Source: Candidatus Brocadia sinica JPN1
GTDB lineage: Bacteria > Planctomycetota > Brocadiia > Brocadiales > Brocadiaceae
Direction of reading: 5' to 3'
Assembly (NCBI RefSeq): GCF_000949635.1
Contig: NZ_BAFN01000001.1
Span: forward strand, 2,717,673 to 2,781,672
DNA length: 64,000 bases
In this document: positions 9,099-16,648 of the stretch, piece by piece
How positions within the stretch are numbered: the first letter of the stretch is position 1
Layout: the number at the start of each line of letters is the position of its first letter
Position numbers and translations under genes: made by a program
The notes under the pieces: generated by a model
The model's database searches: none
What the model saw: only the letters and a program-made list of their open reading frames with translations
Told to the model about the DNA's origin: nothing

Positions 9099-10625
9099 AT
9101 GAAAAAAAAGATTTTGTTGGTAGATGACGAAGAAACGCTACGATGGGCTCTCCAGGAAGCACTGATGGAAGAAGGCTATAATGTAGATAATACCAGTGAC
9201 GGTGTCAAAGCGCTGGAATTTATCAGGAAAGCTAATTATGATTTAGTGATCAGCGATTTGAGAATGCCTGCTATGGGTGGGTTACAATTAATTTCCGAGA
9301 TAAAAAAGATACGTCCGGATGTTAAATCTATTATTATCACGGCATATGGCTCAATAGAAACAGTAATCGAAGCCATGCACATCGGTGTGTCAGATTTTCT
9401 GACAAAACCGTTTAAAATTGAGCATATTAAAAGTGTCATTCATAGGGTTTTGTACGATTCTTCAATTTCAAAAAATAATGCTGGAGATGGCAGGGGTAGC
9501 GGAGGATTGAAAATTAAATACAACAATCCATGCAGACAACCACGCACCTGTTTCCTTGCAAAGGATACGGCAGGAAATGCAAATCATATACTGTATGATT
9601 TTCTTGAATTAGGGAAATTAAATGTGCTTCTGTTTGGAAGTGTCTCATATGAGGTAAATACAAATAATTTTGATGTTATGATGAAAACAATCTTCCGTAA
9701 TGTGATAAAAAAGGATAAATCTCCTGCTTCTTTACTAAAGGAGATTAATTTGTATCTTTGTAAGAATATTTTACAGCGGTTTCCTGTGGCATTATTTTGC
9801 GCCTTTTTGGATATACAAAGGCAAATTCTTTCCTATGCAACGTATGGGGAAGAGCTAACAGGTATTCTATGTCTGCCCACAAAAGAAGTAAAGATGTTAG
9901 GATCAGCCCCTTTTTCTTTAAATTTGTTTCCGGGAATGATGATTGTGGAAAGTTCTGTACCTTTCGTATCTGGTAGCAAATTAATTTTGATATGCAGTGG
10001 ACCGTTGTCGAATGGTCTGAGAAATGAAATAATCGCTCTCGATAGGCTCAGGGACGTGATATTCGATGCGAGTACGGCCGGGTGTGAAGATATGGCAAAA
10101 GATATTAAACTTCAGATCAGAGAACTCGATAAGCAAGTTGCCGAAGAAAAAGGCATCGCTGTGATGGTTTCGAGCCTTGAGTGTAAGGCAGACACCGCTT
10201 GGGAAGAGGTGATATCCCTTCCAATACCTATTCATAATTATGGAAAAATGATAGAACATTTTGATAGAAAATTATCGTCGATTGTGGAGGATAATTTTAA
10301 GAGATATCAAATTGTCGCATCCATTAATGAGGCTGTTTTAAACGTGGCGTCTTTTGCATATAAAACGGATGAGGTGGGGGAGGTTTTGTTGAAATTTTCG
10401 AAATTAGGGGATGAAGTTATTATAGAGATTTGTGATCAGGGTTGTGGATTTGATATACAGAACTATAGAGAACCGGATGTAACAGTATACAAAGAGTTAA
10501 CAAAGAAGAGTGGGAGAGGGATATTTCTTATGAAGAATTTAATGGATAGAATGATGATACAATCCTCTAAAGAAATGGGGACCGCTGTTCATATGGCAAA
10601 GCGAGTAACCTGCAATGAAAATTGA
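9099..10625 (+). CDS. Response regulator with degenerate SpoIIE/PP2C-like domain and RsbW-like ATPase domain
   Basis: 508 residues. The receiver (1-120) has acceptor Asp53 in ISDLRMP. The middle region (about 145-345) follows the SpoIIE/RsbU fold pattern (YDFLELG, SPASLLKEIN, ALFCAFLDIQ, SYATYGEE). The metal-binding aspartates expected in GGD, GDVSGHG and YTDG are replaced by GNA (159-161), GSVSYEV (180-186) and CSGPL (299-303), so phosphatase activity is unlikely. A C-terminal HATPase of the anti-sigma kinase type follows (about 385-505: NEAVLN N-box, CDQGCGFD, GRGIFLM). Its stop overlaps the start of the STAS gene by 11 bases, so the two form a partner-switch pair. Target unknown; flagellar or sigma control is inferred from position. 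Confidence 0.75.
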   Translation: MKKKILLVDDEETLRWALQEALMEEGYNVDNTSDGVKALEFIRKANYDLVISDLRMPAMGGLQLISEIKKIRPDVKSIIITAYGSIETVIEAMHIGVSDFLTKPFKIEHIKSVIHRVLYDSSISKNNAGDGRGSGGLKIKYNNPCRQPRTCFLAKDTAGNANHILYDFLELGKLNVLLFGSVSYEVNTNNFDVMMKTIFRNVIKKDKSPASLLKEINLYLCKNILQRFPVALFCAFLDIQRQILSYATYGEELTGILCLPTKEVKMLGSAPFSLNLFPGMMIVESSVPFVSGSKLILICSGPLSNGLRNEIIALDRLRDVIFDASTAGCEDMAKDIKLQIRELDKQVAEEKGIAVMVSSLECKADTAWEEVISLPIPIHNYGKMIEHFDRKLSSIVEDNFKRYQIVASINEAVLNVASFAYKTDEVGEVLLKFSKLGDEVIIEICDQGCGFDIQNYREPDVTVYKELTKKSGRGIFLMKNLMDRMMIQSSKEMGTAVHMAKRVTCNEN

Positions 10626-11001
10626 GAGACAAGAAAAAGAGAAAGCTACAATATTGGTACCAGCAGGGGATTTAGTTTATGAGGGGATAGATGAACTTGA
10701 AACTCTTTTTAAGGAATTGAGTGATGATGCCCGTTATGTTATACTTGATCTCGAGAATACAAGATATCTATCGGCAAGGGCACTGGGTATAATGGCGTTT
10801 TATGTAAAACTTTTCGGGGATAAACAAAGAGGTTTGAAATTGGTCCATGTGAGTGAACACATAAAAAACTTATTTGATGTTACTGGCATACTGAAAATTA
10901 TTGAGATATTTGAGAGTGAAGATGCGGCTTTTGTGAGTATCGGATCACAAGTTGGAAAACTAGAGAAAATGTTTTTATGGTCGAATGATTGTTTTAGTTA
11001 A
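10615..11001 (+). CDS. STAS-domain anti-sigma-factor antagonist-like protein
   Basis: 128 residues, SpoIIAA/RsbV-like: a beta strand ILVPAGDL, DLENTRYLSARALG around the regulatory loop, and the typical end HIKNLFDVTGILKIIEIF. In classical antagonists the loop reads D-S-S-G-L with the first serine phosphorylated by the ATPase partner. Here it reads S53-A54-R55-A56-L57, so the phosphoacceptor position is alanine. It overlaps the upstream receiver-ATPase gene by 11 bases, so translational coupling is likely. Loss of both the phosphosite and the phosphatase metal ligands in its partner suggests a switch run by binding rather than by a phosphorylation cycle. That is inference; neighbouring Ser53 might substitute. 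Confidence 0.8.
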   Translation: MKIERQEKEKATILVPAGDLVYEGIDELETLFKELSDDARYVILDLENTRYLSARALGIMAFYVKLFGDKQRGLKLVHVSEHIKNLFDVTGILKIIEIFESEDAAFVSIGSQVGKLEKMFLWSNDCFS

Positions 11002-11036
11002 AGATTTTGACTGGCACTGATAAGATAGGTACAAAT

Positions 11037-11366
11037 ATGTCCGATTTGATTCAACAGGATGAACCTCAGTCCAGAGCGGAAATTGGTGAGCAGACTCCGG
11101 CAGTATTGAACGAGATTAGTACGAAATCGGAAGGAAAGAAATTCTCCATGCCGAGGGTAGATATTACTCGAATAATTTTATTGTTTCGGCAATATGGAAT
11201 TTCAATATCTGTGAACCTGGCAATCTTGGGGGCGATTTGCTTTTTATTCTTACTCCAGAGGGATTGGATTGAAGGGGGGAATAAAGATATTGGGCGCATT
11301 GTGGAAGAAAAGGTGATGGAGACCATCAAAAAAAAACCTCTCTCCAGGGAAAGGAAAAAACAATGA
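11037..11366 (+). CDS. Single-pass membrane-anchor protein, probably the N-terminal half of a split TPR protein
   Basis: 109 residues from ATG 11037. A hydrophilic N-terminus (about 1-55) is followed by one transmembrane helix (SVNLAILGAICFLFLL, about 60-80), then a charged stretch to the stop at 11366. No known domain. The next frame continues open straight through the stop: removing one A from the A6 run at 11355-11360 joins this protein to the TPR protein at 11395-11898. The result would be an inner-membrane-anchored TPR protein of about 285 residues. A separate ATG (11363) overlaps the stop as ATGA but reads only 14 codons. Whether the break is an assembly error, decay or slippage is unresolved. 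Confidence 0.55.
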   Translation: MSDLIQQDEPQSRAEIGEQTPAVLNEISTKSEGKKFSMPRVDITRIILLFRQYGISISVNLAILGAICFLFLLQRDWIEGGNKDIGRIVEEKVMETIKKKPLSRERKKQ

Positions 11367-11394
11367 AGATTCATTTTCAAATCAAAAAAAAGAA

Positions 11395-11898
11395 GTGGAA
11401 TCATTGAATTTAAAGGGCATGTCAGGTGCAGTTGATAACTCGAAATATGTAATCGAGGCCAATAGATTGTACGAACAGGGAAATTATGAAAGCGCTGCGG
11501 CTTTTTATGAAAAAGGTTTGGATAAATCAATACCCTTTGTAAACGAAGATTTTGTGATGTATCGTTTAGGGGATTGCTATTTATTGTCTGAAAGATATGA
11601 GGAGGCATTAAAGGTGTTTCAGACATTAAACAGTGACTACATTAATAGTTCGTATCAGTTTAAAAGCCGGTTAAAAACAGGAGAATGTTATGCCGCATTG
11701 GGAGAATATAAAAAGGCGCGGAAAACACTCTATTCGATTGTAGCACAAGAGGGGAAATGTTGTTCCGATGACGACAAACTAACAGTTGTGGACTCTTATT
11801 ATAAAATTGCAGAGTATTATATGCAAGAAGCCGAACGACTTCGTAAAGTAGCTGCTGGAGGACCTGGTTACTCGGACCGGCCGCTGGCCCTGAAATAA
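11395..11898 (+). CDS. TPR-repeat protein, probably the C-terminal half of the preceding ORF
   Basis: 167 residues from a GTG at 11395. No ribosome site is obvious and the frame is open further upstream, which argues against an independent start. Contains TPR-type helices: EANRLYEQGNYESAAAFYEK, YRLGDCYLLSERYEEALKVF and TGECYAALGEYKKARKTL. It lacks a signal peptide of its own. In frame with it, codons from 11356 read through the A6 run and would follow the transmembrane anchor encoded just upstream. TPR domains mediate protein contacts, and several similar TPR proteins sit in this block. No partner can be named. Confidence 0.6.
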   Translation: MESLNLKGMSGAVDNSKYVIEANRLYEQGNYESAAAFYEKGLDKSIPFVNEDFVMYRLGDCYLLSERYEEALKVFQTLNSDYINSSYQFKSRLKTGECYAALGEYKKARKTLYSIVAQEGKCCSDDDKLTVVDSYYKIAEYYMQEAERLRKVAAGGPGYSDRPLALK

Positions 11899-11996
11899 GT
11901 TACTCAATTCACAGTTATAAATTTAAAACCAACTAAGTAGTGGCACGATGCGCCTTGCCATTATTGTTATAAAGTTCCTAGGTTCCTAATTTAAAG

Positions 11997-13823
11997 ATGA
12001 AGAAAAATTTGTCTTTTAAGATATTGTTAATTGCCTACAGTTTTCTGACAGTATTTACCTTTTCTCTTGTACAGGGGGATGAAAGCATAAATACTCCATT
12101 TGATGTCCATGAGAAATTAGACGCTGAGAAGCGTAATTTGGAAAAGCTTCAGATGCAGTTGCAAATACTCGAAACAGGCAAAGACGAGAATGAACAGGAT
12201 CAAAATGTTCAGTTTCAAATTGGCGAACTGATCAAAAGTAAATCAATAGGCCAGACTCCAATCGTGATTAATCCGAATGAGAATATTGTGTTAACAAAAG
12301 AACTAGGGGAGTATGGTGTCCCTGTGTATTCAATTGATGCAACTCAAGTAAAGATAGCAGACGTGTTGCAGGCATTATCAGCCAGTTTAGGCAAGAGTAT
12401 TATTGTGGACGATGAAGTAGACCTTTCCAACTTATCTTCTTATGTAAATATTTCAATTCAGAAAAGTCCTGTACAAGATATATTAGAGATGGTACTGGGA
12501 ATGCGAGGTTTGGAATTTGTTCAAAATGAAGATTCCATATTTGTTACCTCTTTGGCGAAACTCAATGTCGACACGGCCTTTGAGTATTATAGGGATAAGA
12601 GCATCCATCTGTATCAAAAGGCACAGATAAAATATCCTAATGATCGTAGGGTTGTAAAGGCATATTTCGAATTAGGGAATTATTATTATGAACTGGGTTT
12701 TAATTTTCTTGCATTACAAGAATACCAGATTATCGTGGGAAAATATAGAGAAAGTCCCCAGGCCAAGGAGTCGTTATTCAAAATAGGCCGTTGCTATGAC
12801 AGTTTAAAGGATCCGGAAAGTGCAAGGCGGGCATATTTCCAATTTATGTATAGTTATCCAAAAGATCCCTTAGTTGGTGATGCACTCTTGTCCGTAGGAG
12901 ACTCTCTGGCGGAACAAGGTCTTTATCATAAAGCATTAGATGTCTATGAAAAGATTATTCGCGAGTTTGCCACTGAAGATACTGTCACCACCAGAGCTCA
13001 ATTTAATATGGCAAAAACATACGTCCAGATGGGAGATTATAGAAAAGCAATACAATTGTTTTTAAAGACGAGATGGAAATATTATTCAGATCAAATGAGT
13101 GCGGAAATTGAATATCAAATTGGCAATTGTCTATATTTATTGAATGAATATCAGGATGCTGGAAATGTTTTCGGTAATTTTTTAATGAACCAGAAGGGAG
13201 AAGAATTTGTAGAAAATGTCAGTTATTTGCTTGGTGATTGTTTTTACAAACAGGACAATTACCTGGGTGCATTTCAAATATTCAGAAAAACAGTTGAGGC
13301 TTATCCTAAAAGCAAAAAGATTCCCTACGGAATGTATTGTATGGGAAAAAGCTTAAAAGCAATGAGTATGCCGGAGTCTGCAATAAAGACATTTCGCGAG
13401 GGAATACAAGGATATCCCGATGATGATTATGCCAGTAAAATGTTATTCGAAATAGGAAAGTGCTATTTTGATAAAGGGGATTATTGGCTGGCATATAATG
13501 CATTTGATAGTTTCGTGAGACAGTATCCTCACAGTGAACTGGCCGCTGAAGGTATGATTGGGATGTCTGATGCGCTTCTGCATGACAAAAAATATACAGA
13601 AGCAATAAACAGTTATATTGAGTTATTAAAAACGAGTAATGAAAAAAAGATACGACAATATGCATATAATCGTATAGGTGAGTGTTATAGAGATATGGGA
13701 AAGTTGGAACAGGCAATAAAGGCATACCGGATGAGTTTAGGCAGTAGCGAAGATACCATTCAGGAGACGTGGGATATAAATGATTCCTCAGGTACAAAGA
13801 CCTGTAATGTGGAACATATGTAG
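11997..13823 (+). CDS. Exported STN-domain plus TPR protein
   Basis: 608 residues. It has a signal peptide (basic MKKN, hydrophobic core, cleavage near VQGDE), a coiled-coil stretch (EKLDAEKRNLEKLQMQLQ, about 40-58), a secretin/TonB N-terminal-like (STN) domain (about 105-180: PVYSIDATQVKIADVLQALS, ending LEFVQNEDSIFVTS), then about ten TPR units to the C-terminus (for example KSLKAMSMPESAIKTF and FEIGKCYFDKGDYWLAYNAF). STN domains normally occur in secretins or TonB receptors, and here none follows. It probably works in the periplasm as a scaffold. The N-terminal coiled coil resembles that of the ORF at 14286. Position inside the flagellar regulatory block suggests envelope assembly, by inference. 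Confidence 0.75.
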   Translation: MKKNLSFKILLIAYSFLTVFTFSLVQGDESINTPFDVHEKLDAEKRNLEKLQMQLQILETGKDENEQDQNVQFQIGELIKSKSIGQTPIVINPNENIVLTKELGEYGVPVYSIDATQVKIADVLQALSASLGKSIIVDDEVDLSNLSSYVNISIQKSPVQDILEMVLGMRGLEFVQNEDSIFVTSLAKLNVDTAFEYYRDKSIHLYQKAQIKYPNDRRVVKAYFELGNYYYELGFNFLALQEYQIIVGKYRESPQAKESLFKIGRCYDSLKDPESARRAYFQFMYSYPKDPLVGDALLSVGDSLAEQGLYHKALDVYEKIIREFATEDTVTTRAQFNMAKTYVQMGDYRKAIQLFLKTRWKYYSDQMSAEIEYQIGNCLYLLNEYQDAGNVFGNFLMNQKGEEFVENVSYLLGDCFYKQDNYLGAFQIFRKTVEAYPKSKKIPYGMYCMGKSLKAMSMPESAIKTFREGIQGYPDDDYASKMLFEIGKCYFDKGDYWLAYNAFDSFVRQYPHSELAAEGMIGMSDALLHDKKYTEAINSYIELLKTSNEKKIRQYAYNRIGECYRDMGKLEQAIKAYRMSLGSSEDTIQETWDINDSSGTKTCNVEHM

Positions 13824-14285
13824 TAAAAGTAAAATTGCATTAGATTCCCGTTTTAGTTTAGAATTATTTGAAATTCCCTGCAATAAAGCATAGAGAAAGA
13901 AACTATTTAAAATAGTACACACCTTCGAAAAAACATATCCCATACGACTAATTTTGTTTTCTGTTCTTGTATTCATTTTCAACTGATATGTCAAGAGATG
14001 TCGATATTTTATCGTTTAAGTGTACGCTGATTAACTATGAAACTAATAATACGAGATAATAAGCAATAATCTTCTTTTTCAAAACAATTCAATATCGCTT
14101 GTGCTTAATCTGTTTTTTTTATATAAGTTAAGATTTTTTCAATCCTTTCTACTAATCATTTATATCTAAATATCTAGATATTTTTTGTGACTTTCCTAGT
14201 CGTGGCACAACGCTTGCTCTTATTCCTATTGACGATGATGTAGTATTTTGAAACTAACAATTTGGGCAATAATCAGGGTGATTTT
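13824..14285. other. AT-rich intergenic region with sigma-54 site
   Basis: 462 bases without a supported gene. A minus-strand ORF at 13788-13994 has no ribosome site and was not accepted. The clear content is a consensus sigma-54 promoter at 14203-14218. The upstream 350 bases are extremely AT-rich, suitable for activator or IHF-type binding, but no specific repeat was identified. Confidence 0.5.
14203..14218 (+). promoter_or_regulatory. Consensus sigma-54 promoter
   Basis: TGGCAC-N5-TTGCT, a full match to the sigma-54 core. Predicted transcription start near 14229, about 57 bases before the ATG at 14286. It would drive the split TPR gene, the sensor kinase and probably the NtrC-type regulator. 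Confidence 0.85.
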
Positions 14286-14630
14286 ATGATAGCAATGAAA
14301 GGATTTCTCTATATTGGGATTATTTTGGGATGTATGTCTTCTCTTTTGGGAGAAAATGAAAATAGTGCTTCTCAGAAAATAAATATTTCTCCTGTATCAT
14401 CGGAAAAAGTGTATACAAAAACAGAAATAAGTAGTGACATTGAAAGACCATTACTAAGACCTGTTAAAGTAGAAAAAGAAGATACTGCTACGAATGGTCT
14501 GGAAACGGAGAAATCACCATCGAACCCTAAAACGGAGCAGTGTATAGAAAATATAATGTCAATTCTTGAGGCTGAAAGAAAGAAACTTCAAGAATTAGAA
14601 AATGAATATAAAAAATTAAAAAAGACGTGA
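14286..14630 (+). CDS. Exported coiled-coil protein, likely N-terminal half of a frameshifted TPR protein
   Basis: 114 residues from ATG 14286, first gene after the sigma-54 promoter. The N-terminus is a signal peptide (MIAMKGFLYIGIILGCMSS), with LGC allowing a lipoprotein reading. A low-complexity polar stretch follows, ending in a heptad coiled coil (MSILEAERKKLQELENEY). The stop overlaps the next ORF's GTG as GTGA. The last codons contain A AAA AAG in frame just before the stop. A -1 slip there would continue into the TPR ORF at 14627 and make a protein of about 315 residues laid out as signal peptide, coiled coil and TPR, similar to the protein at 11997. Confidence 0.6.
   Translation: MIAMKGFLYIGIILGCMSSLLGENENSASQKINISPVSSEKVYTKTEISSDIERPLLRPVKVEKEDTATNGLETEKSPSNPKTEQCIENIMSILEAERKKLQELENEYKKLKKT
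14618..14624 (+). other. Candidate -1 frameshift heptamer A AAA AAG
   Basis: The heptamer is in the phase required for tandem -1 slippage relative to the ORF starting at 14286 (codons TTA AAA AAG ACG TGA) and ends 3 bases before the stop. Slippage enters the frame of the ORF at 14627. The heptamer is identical to the slippery sequence of E. coli dnaX. No upstream Shine-Dalgarno-like stimulator or downstream stem was verified, so a sequencing indel is an equal possibility. Confidence 0.4.
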
Positions 14631-15235
14631 TAGAAAAAGACAATGTTAAAAATTCTGAAATAGACGTGAAAAAGGAGAACGAATCGATATCTATTTCGGG
14701 CAGTAATGGTCTTATTAATGACCGCTTGCAGCCCAATGAGAAGTCTGCGATAGTTGGTACATCCTCAGTATTGGCAACAATATATTCATCAAAAGATTCG
14801 AGCATACAAAACAGTAACCCGACAGGTCAGCTATCCGTTAAAAATCCGGAAGTGGATATAAATAATGACTTAAATCAACGGTTATCGAAGGTGATTGGGA
14901 ATGTGAGTATATTTGATCTTGCAGAGTGTTTTTATAAATTATGTGAGTATGATAATGCATTGCAGACGTATAAATTACTTACTCCGGATGATATCTCTTT
15001 GGATCAGTATATTTGGTCTCAATACCAGATCGCAAATTGTTATAGGAACATAAAAAAACTCGACGTTGCCTTGGGTGAATATCAGCGTTTTGTTAATCAA
15101 TACCCTGGCAGTGATCTGATAGAACAGGCAAAGTGGTATATAGAAGATATTCATTGGTGGAAGTCCTGGTATGAGAAGAATACTTTGACCAATAATCCAT
15201 TACTTGCGGCATCAGACGGCCACGAATCGAGATAA
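14627..15235 (+). CDS. TPR-containing protein, probably translated with the preceding ORF
   Basis: 202 residues from GTG 14627, which overlaps the previous stop. The first 90 residues are polar and low complexity. The rest is TPR-like (FDLAECFYKLCEYDNALQTY, YQIANCYRNIKKLDVALGEY, FVNQYPGSDLIEQAKWYI), resembling BamD/YbgF-type periplasmic TPR modules. There is no signal peptide, which makes little sense for an isolated protein of this type and supports fusion with the upstream signal-peptide ORF by a -1 shift. The kinase gene follows 20 bases later. Confidence 0.6.
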   Translation: MIEKDNVKNSEIDVKKENESISISGSNGLINDRLQPNEKSAIVGTSSVLATIYSSKDSSIQNSNPTGQLSVKNPEVDINNDLNQRLSKVIGNVSIFDLAECFYKLCEYDNALQTYKLLTPDDISLDQYIWSQYQIANCYRNIKKLDVALGEYQRFVNQYPGSDLIEQAKWYIEDIHWWKSWYEKNTLTNNPLLAASDGHESR

Positions 15236-15255
15236 GGGAAGAGGACGAGATTAAA

Positions 15256-16578
15256 ATGATGGAAAATGCATCTATAAAAGAATTCACAAAAAATCGGGAT
15301 ACCGAGCTTGTTGCTGCCTTTCATCTGTTTAATCAGTATACCCAGCGTCTTGAGGAAGCTTACAATCAGCTCCAAAGTAGGGTTAAAGAGATTGACAGAG
15401 AAATGGCACATACGAATAGATGTTTGAAGGACAAGGTGCAGGAGTTAGATAGTCTTACTAAGTATTTAAACAGCCTTTTAAGCAGCATTCACAGCGGTGT
15501 CATTGCGGTGAATTTAAAAGGTGAAGTGTCTACTTTGAATACGGCAGCAGAAAAAATATTAAACTTAAAGGTATCGGAAGCGATAGGAAAAAGAGTTGAG
15601 TTCATTTTCAAGAATAGTGATGGTAGTATACCGTTACTGCTATTAGCGCTTGAAAGAGGGAGGAATTGTATAGACGTAGAACGGAAGATAGAAACAAATC
15701 ACGGGATGTTGAAGTGGATTGAAAGCAGTGTGTCCCTGATTAGGGATGCAAATGAAAATACGATAGGTGCAGTCGAGGTATTTAGGGATTTGTCAGAAAT
15801 CAGGGAACTGGAGACGCGCCTGAGAAATGCAGATAAATTGGCCGCTGTTGGCGCTATGGCTGCATGTATTGCTCATGAAATTCGTAACCCTCTGAACGGA
15901 ATAGAGGGGTTCTCCGCTTTGCTTGCAAGAGACTTCGAGGATTCAGATCCAAGAAAGAAGCTGGTAAAAAATATCATACAGGGTACAAAGAATTTAAATA
16001 AGTCGGTGACTGATCTGCTGATATTTGCCCGTCCACTCAGACTGAAATTAAGGAACAATAGTATTTCTGAGATATTGAATAAGACACTTTTCTTTGTGAC
16101 AGAGGATATGAAACAAAAGGGCATTACGAACATTCTCATTCGGAAAGAATATAATTTTGACACAGACTGCTTGCGATGTGATCCCGAGAAATTGCACCAG
16201 GCTTTTTTAAATCTCTGCTTTAATGCGATCCAGTCCATGGTGCGCGGGGGTTGTTTAACGATATTTACACGCCTGGCAGAGGATGATGCACAGGGGAGTA
16301 TCCAGGTAGGGATAAGGGATACAGGGGCTGGCATTGAGAAAGAAGTTGTTCATAAAATCTTTGACCCGTTTTTTACGACAAAACAAGAAGGGACTGGTTT
16401 AGGATTGGCGATCGTGAGCAGGATTATTGAGGCGCATAACGGCAAGATTTATGTTGAGAGCGTGGAGGGCAAAGGGACAACTTTTTATATTAACTTGCCA
16501 AGGAATGGTAATTTCAATACAGATATTTTCAATGATGCGAATCTGAAAAACGAAGCTTTGGTGCCGCAGCTTGTATAA
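15256..16578 (+). CDS. NtrB/FlrB-type sensor histidine kinase
   Basis: 440 residues, soluble. A coiled-coil N-terminus (about 20-70) leads into a PAS domain (about 70-185: LNSLLSSIHSGVIAVN, LSEIRELETRLRNADK), then HisKA with AHEIRNPLNG (His207) and HATPase (CFNAIQSM, DTGAGIE, GTGLGLAI). Such soluble PAS kinases (FlrB, FleS, FlgS, NtrB) phosphorylate a partner sigma-54 activator. The NtrC-type gene immediately downstream is the obvious partner. In flagellar systems the kinase senses assembly of the export gate and MS ring. Position before flgBC-fliE and downstream of a sigma-54 promoter fits that role. Confidence 0.9.
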   Translation: MMENASIKEFTKNRDTELVAAFHLFNQYTQRLEEAYNQLQSRVKEIDREMAHTNRCLKDKVQELDSLTKYLNSLLSSIHSGVIAVNLKGEVSTLNTAAEKILNLKVSEAIGKRVEFIFKNSDGSIPLLLLALERGRNCIDVERKIETNHGMLKWIESSVSLIRDANENTIGAVEVFRDLSEIRELETRLRNADKLAAVGAMAACIAHEIRNPLNGIEGFSALLARDFEDSDPRKKLVKNIIQGTKNLNKSVTDLLIFARPLRLKLRNNSISEILNKTLFFVTEDMKQKGITNILIRKEYNFDTDCLRCDPEKLHQAFLNLCFNAIQSMVRGGCLTIFTRLAEDDAQGSIQVGIRDTGAGIEKEVVHKIFDPFFTTKQEGTGLGLAIVSRIIEAHNGKIYVESVEGKGTTFYINLPRNGNFNTDIFNDANLKNEALVPQLV

Positions 16579-16648
16579 AGTCACGGTCTTGTTGAAGAAA
16601 ACGATGTATGTTTATTTTTTTGATTTTGACATTCTACAGGGGAATTAT

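Noticed and set aside
11941-11958. TGGCACGATGCGCCTTGCC looks like a sigma-54 promoter before the STN-TPR gene
   Set aside because: GG to GC distance is three bases too long for sigma-54.
13788-13994. 68-codon minus-strand ORF
   Set aside because: No ribosome site, overlaps the end of the STN-TPR gene and shows no recognisable protein features.
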